A stretch of 64,000 nucleotides of DNA. Origin: Micromonospora vinacea. Lineage in GTDB: Bacteria > Actinomycetota > Actinomycetes > Mycobacteriales > Micromonosporaceae. Numbering within the stretch: position 1 is the first letter of the stretch; each line of letters begins with the position of its first letter. Below, piece after piece: positions 1-8,308 of the stretch. A model generated the notes under the pieces. The model ran no database searches. It saw only the letters and a list, made by a program, of their open reading frames with translations, and was not told where the DNA came from. Location: positions 248,001 to 312,000 of the forward strand of contig NZ_JADOTY010000001.1 of assembly GCF_015751785.1 (NCBI RefSeq). The letters run 5' to 3'. The position numbers and the translations under genes are program-made.

Positions 1-1126
1 GACGGCCGAACTCGCTGGACACCATGATCGTCACGTCGGCGGCCTTCGGGCCGAGGTCGGTGAAGAAGGCGGCCATCGCGCTGGCCAGCTCGTTCAGCCG
101 GCGGTACAGCTGGCCGCCCTCGCGGGTGCCCTGGTTCTCGTGGGTGTCGTAGCCGCCCATACCGACAGTGGCGACCCGCACGTTGGCGCCGCCCTTGATC
201 AACTGGGCGAGTTGCTGGAAGGCGTTGCCGACGCCCTCGTACTTGACGCCCTCGGCGGGCTGGTACGGCTTCGCGGCGAGCTTCTGGGCGGTGGCCAGCG
301 CGCCCATGCCCTCCTGCACGGCCTCCTCGACCGGGTGGTTGATCCCGGTGAAGAGCCCCTTGATGGCCTTCTCGGTGGCGGCGCGGAACCGCTCGTCACC
401 GTTGAGGCGCAGGGAGCCGACGCTGTTCAGCGAGAGTGCGCCGTTGTTGCCGACCAGCGAGCGGGGCAGCGTGCTGCCGACGCCGACGCTGCGGAACGCG
501 GTGCCCTTGCCCAGGTTGTCGACCAGACCGTCGAGCCAACCCCGGCCGCCGGTCTCGTTGGGCAGGCCGCCCAGGTTGCAGGCGTCCGCGGCCTGGAAGT
601 GGCTGCGGGACAGCCGCTCGTCGGAGACCGCCGGGATGAAGCCCAGCTGCCCGGCCGAGAGCCACTTCTCCAGCGGCTTGAACGCGCTGGTCATCTTGAA
701 GCCGCGGCCCAGGGCCAGCGAGTCGTTGCCGAGCAGCAGGTCGGGGCGGGCCTTGTTGAGCGTCGGGTCGTTGTCCGGCGCGACAAGGCTCAGCCCGTCC
801 AGCCCGCCGTAGAGGAAGACGTGGATCAGGGTGCCGGTCTTGGTCGCCGCGAACGACGCCGAGGTGGTGACGAACTGGGCGGTGGCCAGCGCGGTGGCGG
901 TGGCCGCGGCACCGGCGACGAAGGTCCGCCGGGTCACGCCCCGCCCGTCCTGCTGGGCTTCCTCCAGGTTCTCCAGGGTGCGGTACCTGTCGAACTCGGC
1001 GGCGTTCTCGGCGGCGACGATGTCCGCCTCGGCGCGCAGCAACGCCTCGGCCGGGTTGTCGGCCAGCCGTCGCACGTCGGGGCATTCGGGGTGCAGGGGG
1101 AAAGAGTTGTACACAGTCTTCTCCAT
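1..1126 (-). CDS. DUF1501 family secreted protein (partial, C-terminus off the left edge)
   Basis: This frame starts at ATG 1126 and is still open at base 1, so the C-terminus is missing. About 75 residues in there is a twin-arginine signal (GVTRRTFVAG followed by an Ala-rich hydrophobic stretch ending SFAA). The mature part then reads IHVFLYGGLDGLSLVAP, the usual opening of DUF1501 proteins, a sulfatase/alkaline-phosphatase-fold family. MVSSEFGR near the edge is the conserved DUF1501 metal-site region. It lies 8 bases downstream of the DUF1800 gene on the same strand, the standard pairing of these families. The product should fold in the cytoplasm and be exported by Tat. The substrate of the family is unknown. 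Confidence 0.88.
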   Translation of the reverse strand, partial: MEKTVYNSFPLHPECPDVRRLADNPAEALLRAEADIVAAENAAEFDRYRTLENLEEAQQDGRGVTRRTFVAGAAATATALATAQFVTTSASFAATKTGTLIHVFLYGGLDGLSLVAPDNDPTLNKARPDLLLGNDSLALGRGFKMTSAFKPLEKWLSAGQLGFIPAVSDERLSRSHFQAADACNLGGLPNETGGRGWLDGLVDNLGKGTAFRSVGVGSTLPRSLVGNNGALSLNSVGSLRLNGDERFRAATEKAIKGLFTGINHPVEEAVQEGMGALATAQKLAAKPYQPAEGVKYEGVGNAFQQLAQLIKGGANVRVATVGMGGYDTHENQGTREGGQLYRRLNELASAMAAFFTDLGPKAADVTIMVSSEFGR

Positions 1127-1134
1127 CGGGTGCC

Positions 1135-3216
1135 TCACCGGAGGTGGTGCTGGGGGGAAGCGAGGATCGCCCGCGCGACGGCGGTGATGGCCCCGTTGAA
1201 CGTGGCGTCGACCTTGGCGGTCGCCGCCACACCGGCCACGCCGAGGATGAGGTTCTTCTCCCGCGTGCTCAACTTCTGGCCCACCAGCCGCTGGGAGAGC
1301 GCGTCCACGTACGCCCCGGCCGTCGCCGGCGGCTTGGCGACCAGCTTCTCCGGCGCCGTGTACGTGAAGGTGGTGCGGTAGCCGGCGAGGATCTCGCCCG
1401 CCTCGTTCCAGCCGTTGACCATGGCACCGGCCGAGGTCCAGGCGACGTAGACGTCCGGGTAGCCGTCCGGAGTGGGCTGGCCCATCGGGTACTGGCCCAG
1501 CTCGCGCATCTTGTCGTGGATCTGGCGCAGCCCACGGGCGTACGCGGTGCGCTTGCTGTCGCCGTTGTTGTGCTTCGGCGACGCCTCCGGCGAGACGCCG
1601 AGGGCGCGGTACGTGGCGACCAGGTACTCCATCGGCCGACGCACCTTCTGGCCCACACCGGCCCAGAACTCCGAGGAGCAGAACAGCGTCATCAGGACCG
1701 GCTTGATCATGCCCTTGTTGGTGGTGTACGTCTTGGCCAGCCGGTCCACGAGGGACTTCGGCGGGGTGTCCGAGACAAACCGGGTGGCGAGGCTCTGCGC
1801 CACGTACTTCGCTGTCGACGGGTGCGTCGCGATGTAGGTGATGTACGCGTCGATCGCCGCTTCGGCCTTCTTCGGGTCGGCCGAGTTGTTCGCGTGGGTG
1901 AAGCCGAGGATCTTCACCTTGCCGACGTAGTGCTGCTCGGGGCGGAAGACGTACTTGCCCTTGTCGTCGACACCGCGGCCGGTCTGCAACATGGCGGCCT
2001 GCCGGACGTCCGGCTCCTTGTAACCGCCGTCGACGCCGACCGAGTAGAGCTCGAGGTTCTCCCGGGCGAGGTTCTCGTTGATCGCGTCCTTGCGGGAGTC
2101 CTTCTGGTTCAGGTAGATCAGCAGCGCCGGGTGCTTGTTCGCGGCGATCAGCATCTCCGGGTAGCTGCCCAGCGCGTGCTTGCGCACGACGTCCTGGTCG
2201 AACGAGTTGCGGTACACCTCGCCGCCGTCGAAGTCCGCCGCGACGTGCAGGAAGTCGTTCCAGAAGTCGACCATCACCTCGAACAGCTGGCGCTTGGACC
2301 AGATCTGCCGGGCGATGGTCGCGTCGACCATCTCCCGCTCCGGGTTGGCGCCCTGCTCGTTGAGGTTGTCCCGCTGGTCGCGCAGCTGCTGCACGGAGAG
2401 CTTCTGGGTCGGCAGCTCGGCGAGCTTCAGCTCACCCTTGCTCGGCTCCAACTTGTCCGGGTCCAGCTGGGCGCGGATCCAGGCGTCCATGCCCTCGCGC
2501 TTGATGTCGGCGACCACCCCGGGCGTCACGCCGAAGGTGGCGCGCCGGGCCAGGTGCAGGATCGGGTCCTTGGACAGCACCGTCTTCACTGTCACCTTGG
2601 TCGCCGCCGCGGCGGCGGCGGGGCCGGAGAAGGTCCGCCCACCGGCGGGCGCGTTCTTCTTCAGCGCCTCACCGGCCCGGGAGCCCATGTAGCTCTCGTT
2701 CTGCTCGGTGTAGGTACGCACAGTGCTGGGCTGCTGGCCGCTGGGCCGCGCCGCGGTGCCATCGGTCACCGTGCTGCCGGTCGCGTCGCCAGCCGCCGCC
2801 TCGTCGCCGAAGAGGCCACGGATCTGCGGGGTCATGGCGAGCGCCGCGCCACCGGCGACGACGGCGGCGGTACCGCCGAGGGCCACCATCGCCTTACGTC
2901 GGCCGACCTTGCGGCCCGACTCGTCGTCATCGTCGAGGGTGGGCAGTCCGGTGCCGGCCGGTCGCGCCGGGGCCGGGCGGCCCAGGCCCTCCGGGCCGAC
3001 CCACTGCGGACCCCGCGGGGCGGGCGCGGGCTGCCCGGCGTACTGCTCACGCGGGTCGGCCTGCGCGGCGTAGCCGCCCTGGTAGGGGTTGGGCGAGTCG
3101 TAGCCGTAGGGCGCGGGCGGGTGGGGGTCGCCGTAGCCGTCAGCGCTGGGGTGCTGATGTCCGTCCCAACCGCGGTCGTCCCGCGGTCGACGTGGTGGCA
3201 CATTCTGGTCGGCCAT
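1135..3216 (-). CDS. DUF1800 domain-containing protein, first gene of the DUF1800-DUF1501 pair
   Basis: The product has 693 residues. Residues 1-105 are a low-complexity Pro/Gly/Tyr-rich tail (PYGYDSPNPYQGGY). RRKAMVALGG and a hydrophobic segment follow at about 107-130, resembling a Tat signal or membrane anchor placed unusually far from the N-terminus. The DUF1800 domain fills the rest: HLARRATFGVTP near 220, FWNDFLHV near 315, LNQKDSRKDAINENLARE near 370, and a C-terminal segment with YPDVYVAW. DUF1800 genes are nearly always next to DUF1501 genes, and both are thought to be exported; no activity is established. The ATG at 3216 lacks a strong ribosome binding site. A start nearer the Tat motif is possible, but the Pro-rich tail is compositionally coherent. 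Confidence 0.88.
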   Translation of the reverse strand: MADQNVPPRRPRDDRGWDGHQHPSADGYGDPHPPAPYGYDSPNPYQGGYAAQADPREQYAGQPAPAPRGPQWVGPEGLGRPAPARPAGTGLPTLDDDDESGRKVGRRKAMVALGGTAAVVAGGAALAMTPQIRGLFGDEAAAGDATGSTVTDGTAARPSGQQPSTVRTYTEQNESYMGSRAGEALKKNAPAGGRTFSGPAAAAAATKVTVKTVLSKDPILHLARRATFGVTPGVVADIKREGMDAWIRAQLDPDKLEPSKGELKLAELPTQKLSVQQLRDQRDNLNEQGANPEREMVDATIARQIWSKRQLFEVMVDFWNDFLHVAADFDGGEVYRNSFDQDVVRKHALGSYPEMLIAANKHPALLIYLNQKDSRKDAINENLARENLELYSVGVDGGYKEPDVRQAAMLQTGRGVDDKGKYVFRPEQHYVGKVKILGFTHANNSADPKKAEAAIDAYITYIATHPSTAKYVAQSLATRFVSDTPPKSLVDRLAKTYTTNKGMIKPVLMTLFCSSEFWAGVGQKVRRPMEYLVATYRALGVSPEASPKHNNGDSKRTAYARGLRQIHDKMRELGQYPMGQPTPDGYPDVYVAWTSAGAMVNGWNEAGEILAGYRTTFTYTAPEKLVAKPPATAGAYVDALSQRLVGQKLSTREKNLILGVAGVAATAKVDATFNGAITAVARAILASPQHHLR

Positions 3217-3648
3217 GTACCAATCCCGATTTCTGATGAGCGCCGAAAGCTGCTACCGGGCAGGTGCGGCAGGTGCGGCGACTGTTGCCTGAGGGGGGTT
3301 GCTACGGCAAGGTAACCAAGGCCCCAGGGCCCTTCAAGGCGGCCGGAACCCACTCGTGAGGGCACTTAAGACAGCGCTCAGTGCGACAGCGGCGGCGCGC
3401 GGTGGGGCGTACCGGTTCGCAGACCTTCCCAGCAGGGCGTACGCGCGGCAGCCGTGCACGGACCGGACCACACCGCCGTACCCGACACTTTCGGCACCGT
3501 TCACCACCACAGGCAAACTTAAGGTTCAGGTAAGCCGGACGTGAAGCGCGCTCGCGTGGAGGAAAAGTAGCAACAGCGGGTGAGCGTGAGCCGCCACCGC
3601 AGCGGGTATGCCGCCGAACCGCTGAACGCGTGAGGGGAAGGCAGCGCC
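3217..3648. promoter_or_regulatory. Divergent promoter region with 11-base spaced repeats
   Basis: This 432-base gap separates the DUF1800 operon from the DUF3040 gene. Around 3517-3537, TTAAGG and GTAAGC recur 11 bases apart, with a GTTCACC heptamer slightly upstream at 3499-3505. That spacing is typical of binding sites for OmpR-family regulators such as PhoP or MtrA. No gene is evident. The regulator assignment is only a guess from spacing. Confidence 0.3.
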
Positions 3649-3906
3649 ATGCTCAGCAAAGAGGATCAGCGCAGATTCGACCAGATCACCCGTCAGCTCC
3701 GGGAAAGTGACCCGGCCTTCTTCAACCGGCTGGACCATCGGGCCCGGGCCCGCAGGGGCCGCTATCTGATGTTGTTGACCATCGTGCTGTGGGCGTCGCT
3801 GCCGGCGATAGCCGTGTTCGCCGGTCGACTGACCGGCGCGATCTGCGCGGTGGTGCTGGTGGCCAACGCGGCGATCATGTGGCGGTTCCGCCGCCGGTGG
3901 ACGTGA
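3649..3906 (+). CDS. DUF3040 small membrane protein
   Basis: The 85-residue protein begins MLSKEDQRRFDQITRQLRES, an acidic/basic amphipathic helix typical of DUF3040. Two hydrophobic segments follow at about 42-58 and 60-75, and the tail is basic (RFRRRWT). DUF3040 proteins are small actinobacterial membrane proteins of unknown function. GAGGGGAAGG lies 8-10 bases before the ATG. The downstream gene converges on it with only four bases between the stops and no visible terminator. Confidence 0.8.
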   Translation: MLSKEDQRRFDQITRQLRESDPAFFNRLDHRARARRGRYLMLLTIVLWASLPAIAVFAGRLTGAICAVVLVANAAIMWRFRRRWT

Positions 3907-3910
3907 CGGC

Positions 3911-4810
3911 TCACCGGTCGGCCGGGCCGAACGCCCGGTACGCGCGTCGCAACCGTTCGAGCAGTCCCGGCCCACCGATGGCCGGGGCCGGGGCGCCGAG
4001 CTGGCGCAGCAGCAGGTCGGTGCCGGTCACCAGTCGGGGCGGCCGATCCGGCAGCGGCACCGGCGCCGACCAGAAGCGATCCGCCGTCTCCGCCAGCGGC
4101 GTCGCCGACAGCCCGGCGAGCGCGCGGGCGGCGCCGACCGGCGCCGGGGACTCCACTGTCGACACGACACCATCCGGTTCGGACGGTGGGTCGGCTGGCA
4201 GGGCGGCACCGGTGGTCGCGGCCCGCCGGGCGCGGAGTGCGTCGAGCAACTCCGCGCGGGACCGGCCGCGCCAGTGCAGCAGCTCGAACGGGTCGGCGTC
4301 GAACGCCTCGGCCAACAGGTAGAACGTCGCCGCGAGGTGCTTGCACGGCACCGCGAAGTCGGGGCAGTTGCAGCGCTGGGTCAACTCGTCCACGGCGGTC
4401 GGGAAGAGCGGCGCGCCGACGGCGGCGAACAGCTCCTCCAACTCGTCGGGGAGGTCCCCGGCGAGCAGCCGGGCGCTGAAGAACGCCTGCCCGGCCAGCT
4501 CGTCCTCGATTCGGGACCAGAGCGCCGCCGGGAACGGCTCCAGCGCGATCGACACCTGGTACGGCTGCGGCCGGGAACCCTGCACCACCGCGCTGACCCG
4601 CCCGGGTCCGATGTCGAGGGTGAGCACCTGACCGGCCCTCGCGTACGACCGGCCCCGGGTCAGCCGGGTGCCGAGCGCGAACGACTCCAACACCTCCAGG
4701 AAACGCCGCGACCACCAGGACCGGCCGATCGCGCCCCGGGCGCTGCGCGCCCGCAGGCCCCCGTCGACCCGACGCGGACGTCCGTAGTCGGCGAACCGGT
4801 CCGTGCTCAC
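3911..4810 (-). CDS. SWIM zinc finger protein, partner of the SNF2 helicase
   Basis: This 299-residue protein carries the SWIM signature CNCPDFAVPCKH at about residues 147-158, giving the CxC...CxH zinc ligands. The N-terminal part (GIGRSWWSRRF-like region, here AIGRSWWSRRFLEVLE) is the usual lead-in of the SWIM proteins that accompany SNF2 ATPases. SWIM domains bind nucleic acid or protein. The start is GTG with GGAG eight bases upstream. It follows the SNF2 gene on the same strand, 76 bases downstream, so they are probably one transcription unit. Function is unknown; a role in DNA-protein remodelling is inferred from the partner. Confidence 0.87.
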   Translation of the reverse strand: MSTDRFADYGRPRRVDGGLRARSARGAIGRSWWSRRFLEVLESFALGTRLTRGRSYARAGQVLTLDIGPGRVSAVVQGSRPQPYQVSIALEPFPAALWSRIEDELAGQAFFSARLLAGDLPDELEELFAAVGAPLFPTAVDELTQRCNCPDFAVPCKHLAATFYLLAEAFDADPFELLHWRGRSRAELLDALRARRAATTGAALPADPPSEPDGVVSTVESPAPVGAARALAGLSATPLAETADRFWSAPVPLPDRPPRLVTGTDLLLRQLGAPAPAIGGPGLLERLRRAYRAFGPADR

Positions 4811-4866
4811 GCCAGCGCTCCGCTGCGCTCCGCGCCGACGTGCGACAGAACGCTGCTGTGCCTGAT

Positions 4867-4890
4867 GGTTCGCTCGCTCCGCTCGCTCAC
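4867..4890. repeat. GCTCGCTCCGCTCGCTC palindromic motif at the end of the SNF2 gene
   Basis: A short palindromic GC-rich tract built from repeated GCTCGCTC and GAGCGAGC halves runs from the last bases of the SNF2 gene into the gap before the SWIM gene. It is followed on the left by a second GCTCCGCTGCGCTCC tract (about 4808-4830). The layout resembles REP-like motifs dispersed in actinobacteria and may form an mRNA hairpin between the two genes. Confidence 0.45.
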
Positions 4891-7800
4891 TCCACCACCG
4901 CGCCGGCTTCCAGGGCGAACAGGTCCCGCAGCTGGCCGGTGGACAGCTCGGTGATCCACTGTTCGCCGGTGCCGACCACCCGCTCGGCGAGGCTGCGCTT
5001 GTCGGCGATCAGCGCGGCCACCTTCTCCTCGACCGTGCCGGCGCAGACGAACTTGCGGACCTGCACACGTCGGCGCTGCCCGATCCGGAACGCCCGGTCG
5101 GTGGCCTGGTCCTCGACCGCCGGGTTCCACCACCGGTCCACGTGCACGACGTGGTTCGCGGCGGTCAGGGTCAACCCGGTGCCGCCGGCCTTGAGTGACA
5201 GGACGAACAGCGGCGGACCCTCCGCCGACTGGAAACGCTGCACCAGGGCGTCCCGCTCGGCCTTGCCGAGACCACCGTGCAGGAACAGCACCTCCCGGCC
5301 GAACCGCGCCGACAGGTGACCGCGCAACATCGCACCGAACTCGGCGTACTGGGTGAAGAGCAGCGCCCGCTCCCCCGCCGCCAACACCTCCTCCAGGATC
5401 TCGGTGAGCCGGGCCAGCTTTCCGGAGCGGCCCTCCAGCGGCGAGCCGTCGCGCAGCAGCTGGGCGGGGTGGTTGCAGACCTGCTTGAGCCGGGTCATGG
5501 TGGCCAGCACCAGGCCGCGACGCTCGATGCCGTCGCTGGTCTCGATCCGGGCGAGCATGTCGTCGACCACCACCCGGTACAGCGCGGCCTGCTCGGCGGT
5601 GAGGTTGCAGAGCACCTCCATCTCCAGCTTCTCCGGCAGGTCCGAGATGATCGACGAGTCGGTCTTGAGCCGGCGCAACACGAACGGGCCGGTGATCCGG
5701 CGTAGCCGCTCCGCGGCCTCGGCGTCGCCGTGCCGCTCGATCGGCTCGGCGAACCGCTTGCGGAACGTCGCGGCCGGCCCGAGCAGGCCCGGGTTGGCGA
5801 ACTGCATGATCGACCAGAGGTCGGCGAGGCGGTTCTCCACCGGCGTACCGGTCACCGCCACCCGTTGCCGGGCGGGCAGCGCGCGAACCGCCTCGGCCTG
5901 CCGGGTCGACGCGTTCTTGATCGCCTGCGCCTCGTCCACCACCACCCGGTGCCAGTCGATGCCGGCCAGGTCGGCGGCGTCGCGGGCAGCCACCGAGTAG
6001 GTGGTGAGGACCAGGTCCGCGCCGTGCGCGGCCGCTGTGAACTCCGCCCCCCGCGCCCGCTCGGCACCATGGTGTACGTGCACCCGCAGCCCCGGGGTGA
6101 ACCGCGCCGCCTCCCGCTGCCAGTTGCCGACCAGCGACATCGGACAGACCAGCAGGGTCGGCCCGGCCTCCGGCGGGTCCCCGGCGAGCAGCGCGAGCAG
6201 TTGCACAGTCTTGCCCAGCCCCATGTCGTCGGCGAGCACACCACCCAGGCCGAGCGAGCGCAGGAAGGCCAGCCAGGCCAGCCCGCGCTGCTGGTACGGC
6301 CGCAGCGTTCCCTGAAAGCCCGGCGGCGGGTCCAGCGGGGTGAGCCGCCGCTCGACCGCGCCGGCGAGCAGGTCGCCCAGCGCCCCGTCGGCTGTCACCT
6401 CCAGCACCGGCAGCGCGCCGGTGGCGTCGCCGTCGGCCAGCCCGAGCCGGAGCAGGTCGGCGACTGTCAACTCGCCCGAGGAGCGGAGCAGGCGGAGGCC
6501 GGCGGCGAGCCGCCCCGGGTCCAGTTCCACCCACCGGCCGCGCAGCCGTACCAGCGGGGTCTTCATCTCGGCCAGCGTTGCCAACTCCTCGGCGGAGAGC
6601 GGCTGGTCCCCGAGCGCGATCTCCCAGCGGTAGTCGACCAGGGCGTCCAGACCGACCCCGGCATCGGCGCCACCCACAGTGCCCGGCGCGGTACGGCTGC
6701 GCGCCTTCAGTCGAGCACCCAGGCGCGCCGACGGACGCTGCCACCACGACGGCAGCAGCACCCCGAAACCGGCAGCGTGCAGCACCGGGGCGCCCGCGCT
6801 GAGGAACCGGTGCGCCCCCTCGACGTCCAGTTCCATCGCCTCCGGGGCGGCGGTCCGCAGCGCGGCGTCCAGGTCCGGCCAGAGCCGGCTGGCCCGGCCC
6901 AGCTCGGCGAGGAGCGTCTCCTGCGGGCTGGCGGTCCGGCCGGCCAGGCCGCCGAGCGTGTGCGGCGCCCGCCAGATCTCCGCGGCGTCGACGTGCAGGC
7001 CGGGCTCGTCCGCGGCCTGCAACCCGAACTCCAGCCGCCAGCGCCCGCCGCCGGCCGACCCGACCGGCACCGGCACGTTCTCGGCGGGCACCGGCACCGG
7101 CGCGCTGTCGGCGGGCACCGCCCGGGTGGCCAGGATCGGTTCGGTGACCTCGTCGGGGGCCGGTTCCACCAGGCGGAAACTGGCCCGCACCGGGCCACCG
7201 GCGGCGTCGCGCTGCCACGCGTCCAGTTCGGCGGCGAGGGCGGCCAACCCGGCCGGGTCGATGGTGAAGTCCCGCTGCGGGCCGGCGAGCGCGGCCAACC
7301 AGGCCGGTGCCGGGCCGCCCGGGCGCAGCCCTCGGGCCAGCGTGGTGGTCGCCAGCGCAGCCCGCGCGGCGGCGTCGGTCAGCGCGTCGAGCGCATCCGC
7401 GACCAGCGCGGCGGCGGTCAGCTCGGTAGCGGGCGGCAGGACTGCGGCTCGGGCGGCGGGTGGCAGGGCCAGCGCCAGCGCCCGCGCCCAGGCGGCGTCG
7501 GTGCCGGTCAGCAGCGGACGCCACACCGCCTGCGCGGGCACCTGCTCGGCAGCACCCGACGCCGCCGTGACGCCGGCGCCGGCCGTCTGGCGGCCTGCCG
7601 TCTGGTCGCCCGACATCGCGGCCCCGCCGGGCGGCTGGTCGCCCGTCGTCGTGCGCACGCCGGGGAGGACGCGGCCACGGGTCACCAGGTCGGCGGCGAA
7701 GTCGGCCAGCTCGGCGAGGTGCCGCAGGGTGGCACCGGGCACCGCCGGGATGTCGTCCAGGGCTTGTAGCAGCGACAGGGCGTCGTCCGGGGCGTACACC

Positions 7801-8123
7801 AGGATGGGGACCCGCCACCCGGCCACTGTGAGCCGGCCGCGGGCCGCGGGTGCGACGGTGGCCCGGATCAGCTCGGGTGAGTCGGTCGGCGCGCCCGCCA
7901 GGGTGGGCAGGGTGAGCAGCGCGGTGTCCGGCCGGGTCGGCTCGGCGGTGTCGGCGAGGGCGGCGGCGAGGTCGGTGTGCCCGGCGGCGAAGGGGTGCTG
8001 GCGTTCCCGGGCCGGTCGGCCCGAACGCGCAGCGGGAATCGGTGCGGTGCTGTCCTCGGCCCAGACGGCGAGGCCGCCGGTCGAGCTCTCGCCGGGCAAC
8101 CACAGCCCGTGGATGACCAGCAC
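4887..8123 (-). CDS. SNF2-family DEAD/DEAH helicase-like ATPase
   Basis: This 1078-residue protein has an N-terminal region of about 450 residues peculiar to the bacterial family. A SNF2-associated domain (DUF3670-like, around VLLPSWWQRPSARLG near residue 465) follows, then a two-lobed SNF2 motor. Walker A is DDMGLGKTVQ near 633 and the DEAQ box is DEAQAIKN near 728. Motif VI lies in QATDRAFRIGQRRRVQVRKF near 1010. SNF2 proteins translocate on double-stranded DNA and displace bound proteins. The start is GTG with GGGGGAG just upstream. It is cotranscribed with the SWIM gene, a conserved bacterial pairing whose biological role is not established. Confidence 0.93.
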   Translation of the reverse strand: MLVIHGLWLPGESSTGGLAVWAEDSTAPIPAARSGRPARERQHPFAAGHTDLAAALADTAEPTRPDTALLTLPTLAGAPTDSPELIRATVAPAARGRLTVAGWRVPILVYAPDDALSLLQALDDIPAVPGATLRHLAELADFAADLVTRGRVLPGVRTTTGDQPPGGAAMSGDQTAGRQTAGAGVTAASGAAEQVPAQAVWRPLLTGTDAAWARALALALPPAARAAVLPPATELTAAALVADALDALTDAAARAALATTTLARGLRPGGPAPAWLAALAGPQRDFTIDPAGLAALAAELDAWQRDAAGGPVRASFRLVEPAPDEVTEPILATRAVPADSAPVPVPAENVPVPVGSAGGGRWRLEFGLQAADEPGLHVDAAEIWRAPHTLGGLAGRTASPQETLLAELGRASRLWPDLDAALRTAAPEAMELDVEGAHRFLSAGAPVLHAAGFGVLLPSWWQRPSARLGARLKARSRTAPGTVGGADAGVGLDALVDYRWEIALGDQPLSAEELATLAEMKTPLVRLRGRWVELDPGRLAAGLRLLRSSGELTVADLLRLGLADGDATGALPVLEVTADGALGDLLAGAVERRLTPLDPPPGFQGTLRPYQQRGLAWLAFLRSLGLGGVLADDMGLGKTVQLLALLAGDPPEAGPTLLVCPMSLVGNWQREAARFTPGLRVHVHHGAERARGAEFTAAAHGADLVLTTYSVAARDAADLAGIDWHRVVVDEAQAIKNASTRQAEAVRALPARQRVAVTGTPVENRLADLWSIMQFANPGLLGPAATFRKRFAEPIERHGDAEAAERLRRITGPFVLRRLKTDSSIISDLPEKLEMEVLCNLTAEQAALYRVVVDDMLARIETSDGIERRGLVLATMTRLKQVCNHPAQLLRDGSPLEGRSGKLARLTEILEEVLAAGERALLFTQYAEFGAMLRGHLSARFGREVLFLHGGLGKAERDALVQRFQSAEGPPLFVLSLKAGGTGLTLTAANHVVHVDRWWNPAVEDQATDRAFRIGQRRRVQVRKFVCAGTVEEKVAALIADKRSLAERVVGTGEQWITELSTGQLRDLFALEAGAVVE

Positions 8124-8193
8124 CTGCTCCCCCTAGTCGCCGCCCGCCCCCAGGATAGGCGGCCCCGCTGACCGGACCGACGCCCCCCACCTG

Positions 8194-8266
8194 CGCGATC
8201 TTGCAGTTCGTGTTGGCGTTCTGCGAACGATGCGCCTTTTGTCGCAACAGAAACCGCAAGATCGCG
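8194..8266. repeat. Palindromic intergenic element, subfamily 1 (copy A)
   Basis: The ends CGCGATCTTGC and GCAAGATCGCG are inverted copies. Pairing extends inward to about 23 bases per arm with a few mismatches, leaving a loop of about 27 bases. It sits between the divergent SNF2 and PfkB genes. Its arms match those of the element at 56510. Confidence 0.75.
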
Positions 8267-8295
8267 GGGCGCTGGAGGTGCGAGCGGTAACGGGC

Positions 8296-8301
8296 TAGCG
8301 T
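8296..8301 (+). promoter_or_regulatory. -10 box TAGCGT for leaderless PfkB mRNA
   Basis: TAGCGT ends seven bases before the GTG start at 8309 and there is no Shine-Dalgarno sequence. This is the arrangement of leaderless actinobacterial transcripts. Confidence 0.6.
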
Positions 8302-8308
8302 CGGCTTC

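Noticed and set aside
1144-3315. Long open frame antisense to the DUF1800 gene
   Set aside because: Compositionally a GC-skewed shadow of the real gene, Arg/Gly/Val-rich, with no domain or start signal.
8194-8266. Intergenic palindrome as a simple terminator
   Set aside because: It lies between two divergent gene starts, where no transcript from either gene ends.
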